This document shows positions 41,415 through 52,904 of a DNA stretch of 64,000 nucleotides, piece after piece; positions within the stretch are counted from its first letter, which is position 1, and each line of letters starts with the position of its first letter. Source of the stretch: Persicaria tinctoria (taxonomy: Eukaryota > Streptophyta > Magnoliopsida > Caryophyllales > Polygonaceae); contig JBANSL010000004.1 in NCBI GenBank assembly GCA_037127255.1, positions 50,789,702-50,853,701 of the forward strand, written 5' to 3'. Under the pieces are notes generated by a model. The model made no database searches and was not told where the DNA came from. It saw only the letters and a program-made list of their open reading frames with translations. The position numbers and the translations under genes were made by a program.

Positions 41415-42532
41415 GCTTATGTAATGCTCATGCAACTTTTCAACGATGCATGATGGCTATATTTTCTGATATGATTGAGGAGATTGTGGAGGTGTTTATG
41501 GACGATTTCTCCGTCTATGGCACTACTTTTGATGCTTTCTTGTGTAATATTGAAAGAGTTTTAATGACATGTGAAAAGACTAATGTTGTGCTGAATTGGG
41601 AAAAATGTCATTTCATGGTCAATGAAGGAATTGTGCTAGGACATTTAGTCTCTAATAGAGGAATTGAGGTGGATAAAGCTAAAATTGAGATAATTGAGAA
41701 GATGCTACCTCCTACCTCTATAAAAGAGATTAGAAGTTTTCTAGGACATGTTGGTTTTTATAGAATATTCATCAATGATTTTTCTAAAATTGTCAAGCCT
41801 CTGACTAACCTATTGTTGAAGGATGTAGCCTTCGATTTTTCCACAGATAGTTTTGAGTATTTTTGTAGGCTAAAAAAAGCATTAGTGTCAGCCCCCATCA
41901 TGCAATCACCGGATTGGGATCTCCCTTTCAAAATTATGTGTGATGCAAGTGAATTTGTCGTGGGTGTTGTACTTGGGCAAAGAAGGGACAAGAAGCTTTA
42001 TGCTATTTACTATGCCAGCAAGACACTTGATGAGGCTCAGATGAACTACACCACAACAGAGAAGGAGTCGCTTGTAGTGGTGTTTGCCTTTGAGAAGTTT
42101 CGGTCATACCTTGTGGGTTCTAAGGTAATTGTCTTTACTGACCATGCTGTTGTGCGTTACTTGATGCAGAAAAAGGATGCGAAACCACGCCTCATCCGTT
42201 GGATTCTGTTGCTACAAGAGTTTGACTTGGAAATTAGGGACAAGAAAAGGGCTAAGAATGTTGTTGTTGATCACCTTTCTAGGCTTCTTCCACAGCAGAT
42301 TGAGAAGGGAAAAGAAGGATTGCATGTTGATGATGCTTTCCCAGATGACCACTTGTTCCAAGCCACAACCTCGGTCACCTCTTATGTCACCGAAGAGCTC
42401 CTAAACTTCTCCATTGAGGGGCTTCCTTGGTATGCTGATTTTGTAAAGTACCTGGTTTGCAATGAGTTGCCCCTTGGACTGTCATTCAACCAGAGGAAGA
42501 AATTCCTCCATGATGTTAAACAATATTATTAG
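41415..42532 (+). pseudogene. Element G RT C-terminal half and RNase H
   Basis: It resumes from 27348: [30 protein letters not shown] (catalytic FMDD), then the thumb [19 protein letters not shown] and [15 protein letters not shown]. The gypsy RNase H has [25 protein letters not shown] and [11 protein letters not shown], so D, E and D are kept. It ends DHLSRLLP and an acidic linker to a stop at 42530. This stretch is open for over 370 codons, the best-kept part of G. Confidence 0.9.
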
Positions 42533-43700
42533 GATGAACCGCTACTCTTCAAGCTAGGTAATGATGGGATTTATAGACGGTGTGTCTCGGATGATGAGAT
42601 TGAAGGTGTGATTAAGCATTGTCATAACTTGCCTACTAGGGGACATGCTAAAGCTTTCAAGACTACCGCCAAGATCTTACAATCCGGTTTCTTTTGGCTC
42701 ACAATGTTTAAGGATGTGCAGAGGTATGTAAATTCTTGTGATGAATTTCAGCGTTCAGGGAATATATCTTGAAGGAATGAAATGCTACTCACCAAATTTC
42801 AAGAGGTGGAACTTTTTGATATGTGGGGGATCGATTTTATAGGTCCTTTCCCGAGTTCTGAAGTCTACAAGTACATCTTGGTTTCTGTAGATTATGTGTC
42901 GAAGTGGGTGGAAGCAATCGCCACACCCACTAACGACTCTAAAGTGGTAGCAAAGTTCTTAAAGTCTACCATCTTTCCAAGGTTTGGGGTTTCGCGAGTG
43001 CTTATTAGTGATGAAGGATCACACTTGATTGAGCGGAAGTTTGAAGCAATTTTGAAAAAGTATAGGGTGAACCACCGCATTGCTACTCCATATCATCCCC
43101 AAACAAGTGGACAAGTCGAGGTCTCTAATAGAGAAATCAAGAGTATTTTGGAGAAAAATGTATCTTAGACAAGGAAAGATTGGGCACAAAAGCTTGATGA
43201 TGCTTTGTGGGCATACAGAACGGCGTACAAGACTCTCTTGGGCACTACACCATACAGGCTTGTATATGGGAAATCTTGTCATTTACCGGTTAAGTTGGAG
43301 CATAAGGCATTTTGAGCTATGAAGGCGCTGAATTATGACTTGAAAGAAGCCGGTGAGAAGAGAATTCTACAACTTCATGAGCTTGAAGAGTTGAGACTTG
43401 AGGCATATGAGAATGTGCGGATTTAAAAGGAGAGAACAAAACGATGGCGTGACAAGAGGATTGTCCCTAAAAACCTTTTTTGAAGGTGATTTGGTATTGC
43501 TCTATAATTCTAGCCTAAAGCTATTTCCGGGTAAGTTGAAGTCTTGATGCAGTGGTCCTTTAGAAGTCCGAAAAGTTCACCCCCATGGTGCAATAACAAT
43601 TTGGAATGAAAAGTGGGGTGAATTCAAGGTGAATGGACATCTTTGAAGAGGTACTATAGTGGAAACCCGATTGAGAAGGTGAGTCCTACTCACCTCAAGG
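42533..43700 (+). pseudogene. Element G integrase
   Basis: The zinc finger reads IKHCHNLPTRGH and VNSCDEFQRSG, where the last Cys is Phe. After a TGA near 42770 the core reads [35 protein letters not shown] and [16 protein letters not shown]. The D, D and E residues are present. Stops at 43167, 43312 and 43423 and a shift near 43480 break the C-terminus ([27 protein letters not shown]). Confidence 0.85.
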
Positions 43701-43749
43701 ATTCAAGTGTTTAGGAAGAAATGGAAGTTCGGCTCAAGACTCTAAAGAA

Positions 43750-43772
43750 GCGCTTCTCGGGAGGCAACCCAA
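43750..43772 (+). other. Conserved Athila pol-env spacer motif in element G
   Basis: Second copy of the block with GCGCTTC and GGGAGGCAACCC, 21 of 23 positions as at 15593-15615. It lies at the same place, just 3' of integrase. Confidence 0.65.
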
Positions 43773-44962
43773 GGTAAATTTTCTTTTCATGCTTAATAGA
43801 ATAGACTTGTAAATATTTTTTGTTAATTTCTTTCCCTAAAAAAATAAAAAATAAAACCGCACCTAACTTGCTAATTCTTAGGGAGATGGTGACCGGACCT
43901 GCACATTAGGCGCGCGCCCACGTGGATCTCCTTAAAAAAAAGTATTCATAGCTTTCACGTTCCACTTTCCCCTACTCCCATACCGACACACGCCTGCGCA
44001 CCTCTTCACCTTGAACCAGGCACACACCACACCAGCCGCACCTTCCTTCTCGCCCTCGCCTCACCACGCCGCCGAGGCTCCATCGACCCCATTGGCGCAT
44101 CACCATCGGCGCACCGACGAAGGCGGCGCAGCACCACCACCACTCAGCCGAGCCCCGGCTCCCTCTCCTCACTTCCCCCGTTTGCCTTCCCTTGTCTTAA
44201 TCCTCATTCTCCCCCTTGAACTTGAAGAAAATGGGTATGTTTCATCACCTCTCATCTCTTTTACTTCAAGTTTCTTTATCAATTGATAATTTTGTTGGTT
44301 TATTTAGATATTTTAAAATTCTAGGGTTTAAATTGATGGACTTGATTTGGGGAAATCTTGAGTTGTGTAAATTGAGGGTGTTGTTGCATCACATTGTGTC
44401 AAGTTGATGATTATTGATGCTCATGAAATGTAGTTGATGGGTTGGTTGTGATTTATGAGGTGGAATTGAATTTTTGAGAATTTTAGTATATATTCTCATG
44501 GGAGATATGCATAATTCCTAAATAATTTGTTCTATTTGGTTGATTGCTTGGCTTTGTGGTGGTGATAGCTCCTTGAAATTTTTGCAAGTGAAGCTTGAAA
44601 CTTTGATATTTATAACTTGTTTCAAATTTCAAGTATGGGGTTATTTGGGGTTGAATTCATGATGGTATTTGAATTGAGCATATTGCTTTTGTTTGTGTGA
44701 TTAGATGGGTTGGTTTTCTATGCGATGTCTACGAGTTTTGCATATTGGTGAGATTTTGATAAACTTGTGGACTTGGTGAATTTCTAAGTATGGGGTAGTT
44801 GTGTCAGAGGCTTGTGTTAGTTCTTTGAGAGATTTCTTACTTGATATGTGTGTTGTTTGGATTTGAAGGTTCTTGGAATTCACAATTAACTCTTGTGCTT
44901 GCTTGTGTTCGTTCTTGGTTTCTTTTGTGGGTTGTGGTTCCATTGTGCAAGGTAGAGCTACT
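43773..44962 (+). other. Element G pol-env spacer
   Basis: This holds a GC-rich motif block at 43880-43925 (GCGCGCGCCCACGTGG), a Pro/His-rich leader-like segment (44011-44215) and AT-rich DNA. It may act as the promoter and leader of the env-like gene, but no clear TATA box is seen. Confidence 0.4.
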
Positions 44963-46080
44963 ATGGCTAAAGGTAGTGCATCTCGAAAGTGGCGGATAAC
45001 TCAAAGTATGGATAAGGTAGTATGTGAAGAAGGTCAACAGGGTCTCTTTACCAACTTCATGGCTCGGACACATCTTAGTACTCGATGGCCTAGTGTTGTT
45101 TCTCTAGCCCTCTTGGATTTACAAGATGAAATCTTAAAACTGATCTCGAGAATTGGTGCTACATCTTTGTTCCATTTGAGTTGGCACTCTTATCCGATTA
45201 TCACTTCTGAGTTCTTACAAATTTGAGAGAGGTGCTGATGAAGGCTAAGGGACGCTAACATTCCGGATAGGAAACCAAGCTCAGAAAATGACCGTAGTGG
45301 AACTCAATGACGCCCTTAGTTTCCCGGCTCATAAAGGGAGAGTAACGCTCTCCAATGATACCCATAATGCCTTCTGGTATAGGCTCACATGTTATTGGCC
45401 TTATAGATCGCAGAATGCAATTGCTACCTCTATAGTTCATTCTTGCTTCCGGATCCTCCATCGCATCATGGGAAATATTATCTTTGCTCGGGATGAACCT
45501 TCTAAGGTGAAAAGGGGAGAGCTCGAGATGCTCTATGCCATAGCCTATGATCGTCCTTTTGACCTTGGCTATGAGTTAGCTCGCAAGCTGGAGGGAGTAG
45601 CTGAAAGTACATCTTGCATAATTTTCATTCGAGGGATGATCACCTCGCTAGCACATCATTTTGGGGTTGACTTGGAGAGGTACACGCCAATTGAGATGGA
45701 AAGAGAAATTGATGCGAAGCATCTCTTTACTGGTCAAACTTTTAAGAAGGAGCGATGAAGCTTTTGCTATTATCTTTTTCAGATTTCCGCCACTCGCCCA
45801 CTCTTTGGTTCACCGTATATAAGCACGGATGTGGAAGCCAATTGGTATGAGGCTTGGATTGGTGCTCCTCTGTCCACCACACCCCACTGCTGAGAATGTG
45901 GAAGAGGATGAGACTCTTCCCGACGCAACGCCTACCCATATCTATGAGCATGGGGACTCTTCTGGCAGAGCCTATTCTACTAATGATAGAACTTACTTTT
46001 AGATTATGGTGACGTCCCAGCGCAACTATTATCATCTCCATGGATATCACTTCGATCCTTGCGCCGCGTATCCTCCTCCA
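44963..46080 (+). pseudogene. Env-like ATHILA ORF of element G
   Basis: It starts ATGGCTAAAGG at 44963. A first part to 45224 reads LALLDLQDEILKLISRIGAT and LFHLSWHSYPIITSEFL, then a TGA. A second part at 45288-45758 reads LSNDTHNAFWYRLTCYWPYR, VHSCFRILHRIMGNIIFARD, KRGELEMLYAIAYD and LAHHFGVDLERY. This is the ATHILA ORF pattern, with stop codons near 45225 and 45756 and a weak C-terminal tail to 46080 ending in poly-Pro. Function unknown. It is the counterpart of the fragment at 16193-16700 but from a different family. Confidence 0.65.
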
Positions 46081-46699
46081 CCACCTCCACAGTAGTAGTG
46101 TCTTTGTGAGTACCCTCTCATCTTTTATTTATTTTCTACATTGGGGACAATGTAGGGTTAAGTATGGGATGAGATGTTCTTTTTGTGTGTCTGCATTTGT
46201 CATTAGTGTCTTGAGTCTTTCTTTTGGCTTTTTGATGTATTTTGGTAGTCTAGGTTAATAACAAGTGTCCCCTAAACATGTTCTGTAGGCCACAATGATG
46301 GGATAATTGTCTAAGATGCTAGTATTGGCCCTAATCTTTAAGTGTCATCTCTTGAGACAAAATGCCTAGCATGAAGTTCTTGAATGAGTTTGCATAATTA
46401 AGTCCCTAGACAATAACCTTGTGAGATTTTGAGCCTTATGGATAAATCCTGATGAAGCCTTTCATTTCCTATATTGTTTGACACTCACTTTGTGCTTGAT
46501 CTCTAGAACTTTCTTTACACTCTTTAATGAGGCCGTATTACTTGATCTATGCACATAGCTTAAAGATGATTGAGGCAACACTTATTGTTAACTATGTCTC
46601 CCCATGTCTATCCTTATATATGATCATGTGCTTGAAGCAAATTTGAGATTTATTAGCCTATTCATTTGAGAGAAAATGGTATTGGATATACCACTTTGA
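46081..46699 (+). other. Element G 3' UTR, first part
   Basis: AT-rich with TTGGGGACAATGTAGGG at 46140-46156 and TTAAGTATGGGATG just after, an Athila 3' UTR type of sequence. No ORF supported. Cut at about 46700. Confidence 0.5.
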
Positions 46700-46988
46700 A
46701 TGGGCCATTGCAAAAATAACCAACCCCCCCCCCCCCCCCCGGGCCCAAATGGCAAGAATGTCATCTTGGCCCATGTTATTGCAAAAATAATCGGTTGTCC
46801 AAACCTTTTGCAACGGGTAACAATACGGTTAAAAATTGGAAAGAGAAAAGTGAAGAAAGAAGACATCACATCAACGTCTTCGAGTCACAATCAGAATTTC
46901 TCAAACCCGTAGAAATTCAAAGGGGAAAACCGCCATTGACAAAGGTTGGAGGGAAAACCTTGAGGGGAAGTGAGGGACGACGTCGGAA

Positions 46989-46992
<4 letters not shown>

Positions 46993-47031
<39 letters not shown>
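46993..47031 (+). repeat. (GA)n microsatellite
   Basis: About 20 uninterrupted GA units. Confidence 0.95.
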
Positions 47032-47033
<2 letters not shown>

Positions 47034-48057
47034 GCTTCTTGCTGCGACGCCGGAACCTAGAGTGAGAGGGGAAGTGAGGGACGACCCGAGATTGGAGACA
47101 GAGAACCCCCTGGTGCCGATTACACCATTGAAGAGAGGTAATCCCCCGTCCTCTATCTCAAAGCTTTATCCTTTAATGGTAGTTAGGGGGTTTTAAAGCA
47201 TGTAAATACAATTTCTGGCCGGTTGGAAGAATTGGGGGAATGGGGTTCGAAACATGGCAACGGGAAACCCTAACTGTATGTGTGGTCGTCGTTTTTGGGG
47301 ATAGGGATGGAGAGTTTTCATTGATGATAAGTTAGGGATGAAATTGAAGGTCGAAAAAGGGTATAAAAGGTTAGACAACCCCAATGAAACAATGAAATTG
47401 GGAATGGGATAACTCGTCAATGGCGAGCGGGGTCCTTCTTGTGGATAGGGGAAACGATTGAATGGCTAGGTATAGGAAAATCTGGGTAGGGTTTGATTTG
47501 GGGAATTAAGGGAAACGAATAGCATTTTGTAGCATAAAATGAAATCAATGGTGAGATCAATGGTGAGATCCTTATGAATTTAACCTAAAAACAGCATATG
47601 GATATGAAGTTGTTTGAGTTTCGGATCTCTCGTTTATTGAATAACAAAAACAGAGATCTTGAAACCAATGTTGTGGTGTTGGCAATTATAGATGGTTTTT
47701 CAAAGCACTCTTGTGGTGTTGTCAGTTGTTGATGGTTTTTCCAAGCAATTGTGTGGTGTTATCATATGCAAAATGTTAAAATGTCTGGCAGAATAAATAT
47801 TTTCACTGCCTATGCATTTGTATCTACTGGCTAGGATTATTGCTGAAATGGATGTTATTTCACTGCCTATGCATTTGTATCGACCCCTTCGAGCAAGAAG
47901 GTATCGGCTGTAATATCTTATGAGCCAGCAGATTAGGGCCGTTATTTTTTTGTGTTCGTGATGTGAACATCGGTACTCTCTTATGATATTTGTGCATGCG
48001 ACTCTTGCCCTTCCTCTGTCGAAATATTTTAGAGGGAGGTCCAACCAGTTCTCCAAG

Positions 48058-49048
48058 ATGGGTGTACTGACGGGAATGGATGATGGGCTATCTGCAGCTA
48101 ATTGGCAGATGCTCAAGGACAGCAGGCTCGACGGCATTGTCAAGATCGGATCCAATGTGCCCTACTGCTCAGCCCTCATCTATTACTTCCTGGAGAGGCA
48201 GCTCAAGACACTAAAGAAATTTGAGACATAGTATGAGATCCAGGGGCGACTCCTCTGGTTCTTCATCAAGGAATTTTTCCTCGTCACAGGCCTCAAATGT
48301 TGTGGAAGAAATCGGGCATTTGAGGCGGAGGATCACAAAGGCGCAATCCGGAGCTTCTTTGGAAGGGAAAGGGTCAAGGTGTCCGACCTTCCCGTCATTT
48401 GGGAGGTCGCAAAGGTGAAAGAGAGGAGTGAGAGGAAGAGGTTGAAGCTTGCACTCCTGATCATTGTAGAGTGCATCCTGCTGCCAGGGGATGTGGGTAG
48501 GGCAGTGAAAGGGTGGGTGGTCGCCCTCGTGCAATACCTCGACCGATTCTTTGACTACTCGTGGGGTAAGGTATGTTACGAAGCCACACACGAGAGCCTT
48601 GATGGGGCACTGGTGAGGAAGGTTGAGCAGGGAGTCAAAGGTAGGAATGAGAGGTCTGGCCACTCGCTCAATGGATTCCCATTAGCGTTCCAGGTATGAG
48701 TTCAAACCTAATGCTATTTAATACTTGGCTAGAAATTTGTTTGTAAGTCTGTTCCATAACTGAGTATGGCTAAGATTTTCTCTAAACTGGCTAGTAAAAT
48801 TATGATATTCTGGCCGTGTAGATTTGGATATATGAAGCGGTGCCGGGTGTGGACAACCACTTTGCCAATAAGATTCGTGGGGTTATCTTTCCCCGATGCG
48901 TTTGGTGGAACATAACGGAGGCGCACCTCCCTTATGAGAGGGTGAAGATGATGTTGGACATAGAGAATGAGGATGGGATCAAGTGCAACGATGCTCTGAC
49001 GACCCTTGTGCCCGAAGCGGCTGAGCGGGAGAGTTACCTCGGTGCTTA
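48058..49048 (+). pseudogene. DUF1985-domain gene remnant with one intron
   Basis: The frame reads MGVLTGMDDGLSAANWQMLK, a TAG at 48229, then the DUF1985 core QGRLLWFFIKEFFLVTGLKC, KLALLIIVECILLPGD, LDRFFDYSWGKVCYEATHES and GFPLAFQ. The last codon CAG at 48691-48693 precedes GTATGAG; the acceptor is TGTAG at 48817-48821. Exon 2 continues IWIYEAVPGVDNHFANKI to a stop at 49048. Joining the exons restores the GFPLAFQxWIYEAVP block seen in this family. One stop in exon 1 marks it as broken. No Ulp1 protease domain follows. Confidence 0.65.
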
Positions 49049-49225
49049 GAGCTGGTAAAACCCGACCCAAACCCGAAAATCCGACCCGGTCAACTCGAAA
49101 CCGATAATTCTGAACACCGATACAACCCGGCCATTTTGGATCCGAAATCCGAATGAACCGAACTCGATTAACCCAAAACTCATTAAGAACCGAACTCGTT
49201 ATAACCGAAACCCTTTTCCCGGATT

Positions 49226-49720
49226 GAGTTTCTATGAATTGGTTGTTTTTCTTGTTGATTCCTAACCCTTTTCCCGGATTTTAGCACCACGAGCTCAAAA
49301 GTTTCCATACATTGTATTTTTTTCCACCTTGGCCCCATCACAACTATATAGAAGGCCCTCATGATTTTTGTTATGTGCATCATCCTCAACGGTGGAGATT
49401 TAGAATGCTATTGCAAGCCTATGGTAGATTAAGTGAAATGGCTGAGACCGAGCGTAATTCTATACCTTAAACACATTTGAGTGAGTGTTTCATTAAGGGT
49501 AAAAAAACCTTGTGAGGTTTAGGGGCTTTTGATTGTTGCGCATCAATGATAATGAGTAAACATGTGATGATGGCAATTGTCTTAAGGTTGTGATGACAAA
49601 ATATCATTTCAAAAGGGGCTTGAATAAGTTGAGACAATGATCATATCTTGAACTTGTGGCTTTATTACTTAGTGAGTCTCGCCTAGGGACAAGCAAGGAT
49701 CATGTATGGGGTATTTTTCA
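49226..49720 (+). other. Element G 3' UTR, second part, with polypurine tract
   Basis: It resumes with GGCCCCATCACAACTATATAG and ends AGGGACAAGCAAGGATC and ATGTATGGGG (about 49685-49711), the tract before the 3' LTR. No gene. Confidence 0.6.
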
Positions 49721-51224
49721 TGCATTTAGCATAGGTTTGTGTCATTTGTCATGTGGTTTATGTGTTTTTAGAGGTTTTTTGTTTAGTTTTTAGGATAGAG
49801 ATCTACTGTCTTTATGGTGGTGTTTTCAGGAGTTTTCGAGAGCTAAGCAGAGATTGTTAGAGGACATGTGAGATGGGTAGAAAAGCTAAGAAGAGCCGAG
49901 CGAAAATCGTATAGGAGGAACGAGGATAAAAGGCGATGAAGAAAAAGCATAAGAAGCAAGGCGGTCGTGCATCAAAGACTTCACTGCAAAACAGAAGTGC
50001 ATGGGCGTCCACCTTTTTCGCACGGGCCTACATATGCTCGATCAGGGAAACAAGCCATCAGAGGAGAAGTGCACGGGCGTGCACCTAGGGCGCGCGGGTG
50101 TGCACTGTTCAGCTCGGACAGAATCGCACTGGCCTCAACCCGGACCTTTTAGCATTACTTTATTATTATTTAGGGGGTTTAATAATATGATATTAGGGGA
50201 TTGTCCCAGGCTATTTAAGGGGCGGAAACATATCTTTGAAGCTCTCTTGAAAAACCCTCGTTTGAACGTTCCTTTTCAAGACCGTTTGTGGAGTTAGATT
50301 TGGAGAACCCTACGAAGATTTACTTGGAGATTTTCATTGTTTCAATTCAAGATTGGTATTTTCTCTTTAGTCTATTCTTTTCTTTTAAATTTCATGATTC
50401 CATTCATTGATTTGATGATGAATTCTTCCACGCTTGGCTAAAATCTTCATTCTAGGGTTAGGGTGAACCCGACAATGTCGCAAATTGTTTGATTTCGATG
50501 GTTCCTTGAACTTTGTCTTAATTTTATGAATTGATTTGATCCTAGTTATTTAACCTAATTGATGTGAATCGATTATAATCCTTTTTAGATTCAAGATGCT
50601 ACCGCTGAGAATTGAAATTGGATATTTGGATGGATTTCATGAACCCGAAAGGGGAATTGTGTCTATTGGAACCCTAGGATTGAACTTGAGGAATCAACAA
50701 TTGTTATTGTGACATTTAAACGATTGTTGAAGACTCTTGAGGATTAATAAATTATCGTAGATTCTTAGGTTTGAATCGGTTAGGCGGAACACGACAGCGA
50801 AAGTTTAATTGATTTTCTCCTAAGGTCTATAAAGAACTTAAAAGGTCTAGATTTTGTTAATTTAGACACAATCACTACAACATGCGACAGCTGAGTAGTG
50901 ATGAATTTAGATAATTTACCTTTAATTTGACATATTAAGAAGATGAAGTTCGAGTGAACATCGGGTTTAATTCTTTGTGGCATTGTCGTCGGAATCCTTA
51001 ACCCTGGAATTATTTCTCATATATATTTTATTCATAACGTTTGCTTGTTTTTCTTAATTTTGTTGAAAATCAAATCTCTCCCATTTGGCTTAGCTTATTA
51101 GTTCTAGATAACCATTGATACATATATAATCCTCGTGATCAATACCCGTATACTGCAATTGATCTCGTATTCTTGCGAGGTTGGTTCGGGCTACACTATT
51201 CTTTTGTTGGTTTAGACCACATCA
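49721..51224 (+). repeat. 3' LTR of element G
   Basis: It aligns with 18830-20269 plus 23925-23972. The first about 35 bases of the 5' LTR (TGATGTCATCATAATTTGC...) are missing here. A 39-bp stretch at about 50971-51009 is absent from the 5' LTR. TATA-like CTATTTAAGG is at 50211-50220. It ends GACCACATCA followed by the TTGAC target duplication. Confidence 0.85.
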
Positions 51225-52654
51225 TTGACCCATCGACAACGAAGGACGCACCCGCGTCTTCACTACGGTAAAACCTGGGTTTCGCTGCGGCGAGGGTCAC
51301 TCTACACGGCTTCTGTTCTGGATCACCGTGACGAGGCTCATGTTCGAAGTGGCGAAACCTGCATTTACGCTCTTCTCGAGCTTCGTTGGACCTTTCGTTT
51401 TTAACCATGAACTCTTTCGTCCTCACTATAACTTATCCCGACCTCAAGGAAGATATTAGCATCAAAACGGCATCAAAGGAACGAAGGTAAAGAATGTTAG
51501 CTCACCCAGGGTCTTCACTCGTCAGAAAATGCTCGAGATGGCCCGTCTAGCTTTGTCAAAGCTGGATCAAAATCGAGGTTAGCCTGGGAAGCATGTGAGG
51601 GGATTAAAAGTCGGCCTTACTTGGTTTGGAAGTGAAAGAAGGAAGATAGGACCCTTACCGAACTCGAAAAGGGAAAACAGGGGAGGAAGGACGAAGGATG
51701 GCTGCTCGGCTCTCCGAGCTCTCCTGGGTGGCTTCCTTGGGTTTGTCGATGTAGAGGGAGGTGTAGTGGACGCCTGGGCTGGAGTTGTGGTGGCCCCGAC
51801 ATGCTCGAACAATGAAAACAATGGGAGGTGGTTGAGCTTGCTCTCGGTTTCAATGGTGAGGGAGGACGACAATGGGGATGGCAGAGCTGGGAGGTGAAGA
51901 TGAGGGCTAACAAGTGGTGGTGCTCGACGAAAGAAAGGAAGGAGACGGTGGTGGTTTCTCACGGCAAAACAGAAAGGGAGAAAAGAGGATGAAGGAGGGA
52001 GCTTGGGAGGGTTTTGTGTTTGTTTTTGTGAGGTGAGAATGGGTGTGTTTTCAGATTTAAAAGGATGGGGGATGGGGTTGTTTGGGCTGTCGATCGAGTG
52101 CATCAAGAGAGGAGAAAAGGGTTTGTTTGTTTGTTTTCCAAATCAAGAGGGTGCAAGGATGAGGAAGATGAGAGGTGTGAGTGGGTGTTTAACCCAAGAT
52201 GGAAATGAGAAAGGTGCGGAGTAACCTTCTTGAATTCAAATTAGCTCAAGGGGGAGTGGTGGGCTGATATTTTTGCATCAAATGGGAGGAAGAAAACAAG
52301 ATTGGGAAAGGGGGAAACACCGAGGGTATGGTCCTGAAGACGTGAAATTCGAATACCCGAAAAATAAATCACAAAACCCACTCTCTCAACCTTAACCCGA
52401 TTCAAATGAAAATAAAACTTTTAAAATCAAAATAACACTTAAATCCGAGAATATTTAAAGCCCTAAAATAAGAAAGCGGAAATAAATCCATTTTTAAATC
52501 AAAATTCAAAACTATGCCGGAATCCGCTTTAAAGAAATCAAAATAAAATCATTTGATCGAGGACGAGGATTTTTAAAATATCCGAAATCTTAGAAATGGA
52601 ATCAATATTAAATCCATATTTATTAAAATAATATTTAAAAATTAAGGTCCTTAC
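51225..52654 (-). repeat. Chromovirus-like LTR (minus), split by element G
   Basis: In minus orientation it starts TGTAAGGACCTTAATTTTTA at 52654, followed by AT-rich DNA, then a C/T-rich leader-like part (52230-51600). This form resembles LTRs of Tekay/Del-type chromoviruses. The rest probably continues at 18799 and below, because G inserted in it. No PBS or polypurine tract adjoins 52654, so it may be a solo LTR. A Pro/Ser-rich open stretch on the minus strand (52106-51579) is LTR leader DNA, not a gene. Confidence 0.45.
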
Positions 52655-52904
52655 AGTTCTCTCGTGCCCGGTGAAAAATGCAATTGTCACCCTCTAGTCT
52701 CCTTCTCAATAGCCCAAACAGTTGCAGACCTTCATTTCCTTTTTGTCTTCTTAAAGCAATCTTTCCCTTTTGCAACTGTCAAACTCTTCCTCTTTTATGT
52801 TTTTCCCCTTTTTATCTGAATTGGTGTGTCATAAATGGACATCCCTTTTATTTTCTTTTCCCTTTTTCGGTTTTTTTCCTTTTTTTTTTTTTTGATATGG
52901 TAAA

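Larger units (their letters stand above)
46700..49225 (+). mobile_element. Mutator-like (DUF1985) insertion in element G
   Basis: This interrupts the 3' UTR of G. The left edge begins GGGCCATTGCAAAAATAACC, then a C-run (46723-46740), then a second TTGCAAAAATAA. It contains a (GA)n tract and a two-exon DUF1985 remnant. I did not find a matching inverted end near 49225, where ACCCGA-rich DNA precedes the resumed 3' UTR, so the right end may be lost. DUF1985 genes commonly travel in Mutator-like elements with Ulp1-type protease domains. Boundaries are approximate. Confidence 0.5.
18800..51224 (+). mobile_element. Element G: Athila-type gypsy element with nested insertions (32.4 kb)
   Basis: The 5-bp flanks are TTGAC at 18795-18799 and TTGAC at 51225-51229. 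The element starts TGATGTCATC and ends GACCACATCA. It has two LTRs, a PBS, gag, protease, RT, RNase H, integrase, an env-like ORF and a polypurine tract, in Athila order on the + strand. It carries three insertions: a CACTA element (20270-23924), the Tat element H (27349-41414) and a DUF1985 Mutator-like fragment (about 46700-49225). Without them it is about 12 kb. All genes are broken, and the LTRs differ at several percent of positions by eye. Confidence 0.9.

Noticed and set aside
44011..44286. Pro/His-rich frame as start of env-like protein
   Set aside because: No link in frame to the ATHILA domain and no domain of its own; kept as spacer.
49060..49200. ACCCGA/CCGAAC-rich stretch as interstitial telomere repeat
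   Set aside because: Units are irregular and do not match CCCTAAA.
51579..52106. Pro/Ser-rich minus-strand frame as a host gene
   Set aside because: Lies within a chromovirus-like LTR leader and has low-complexity composition.
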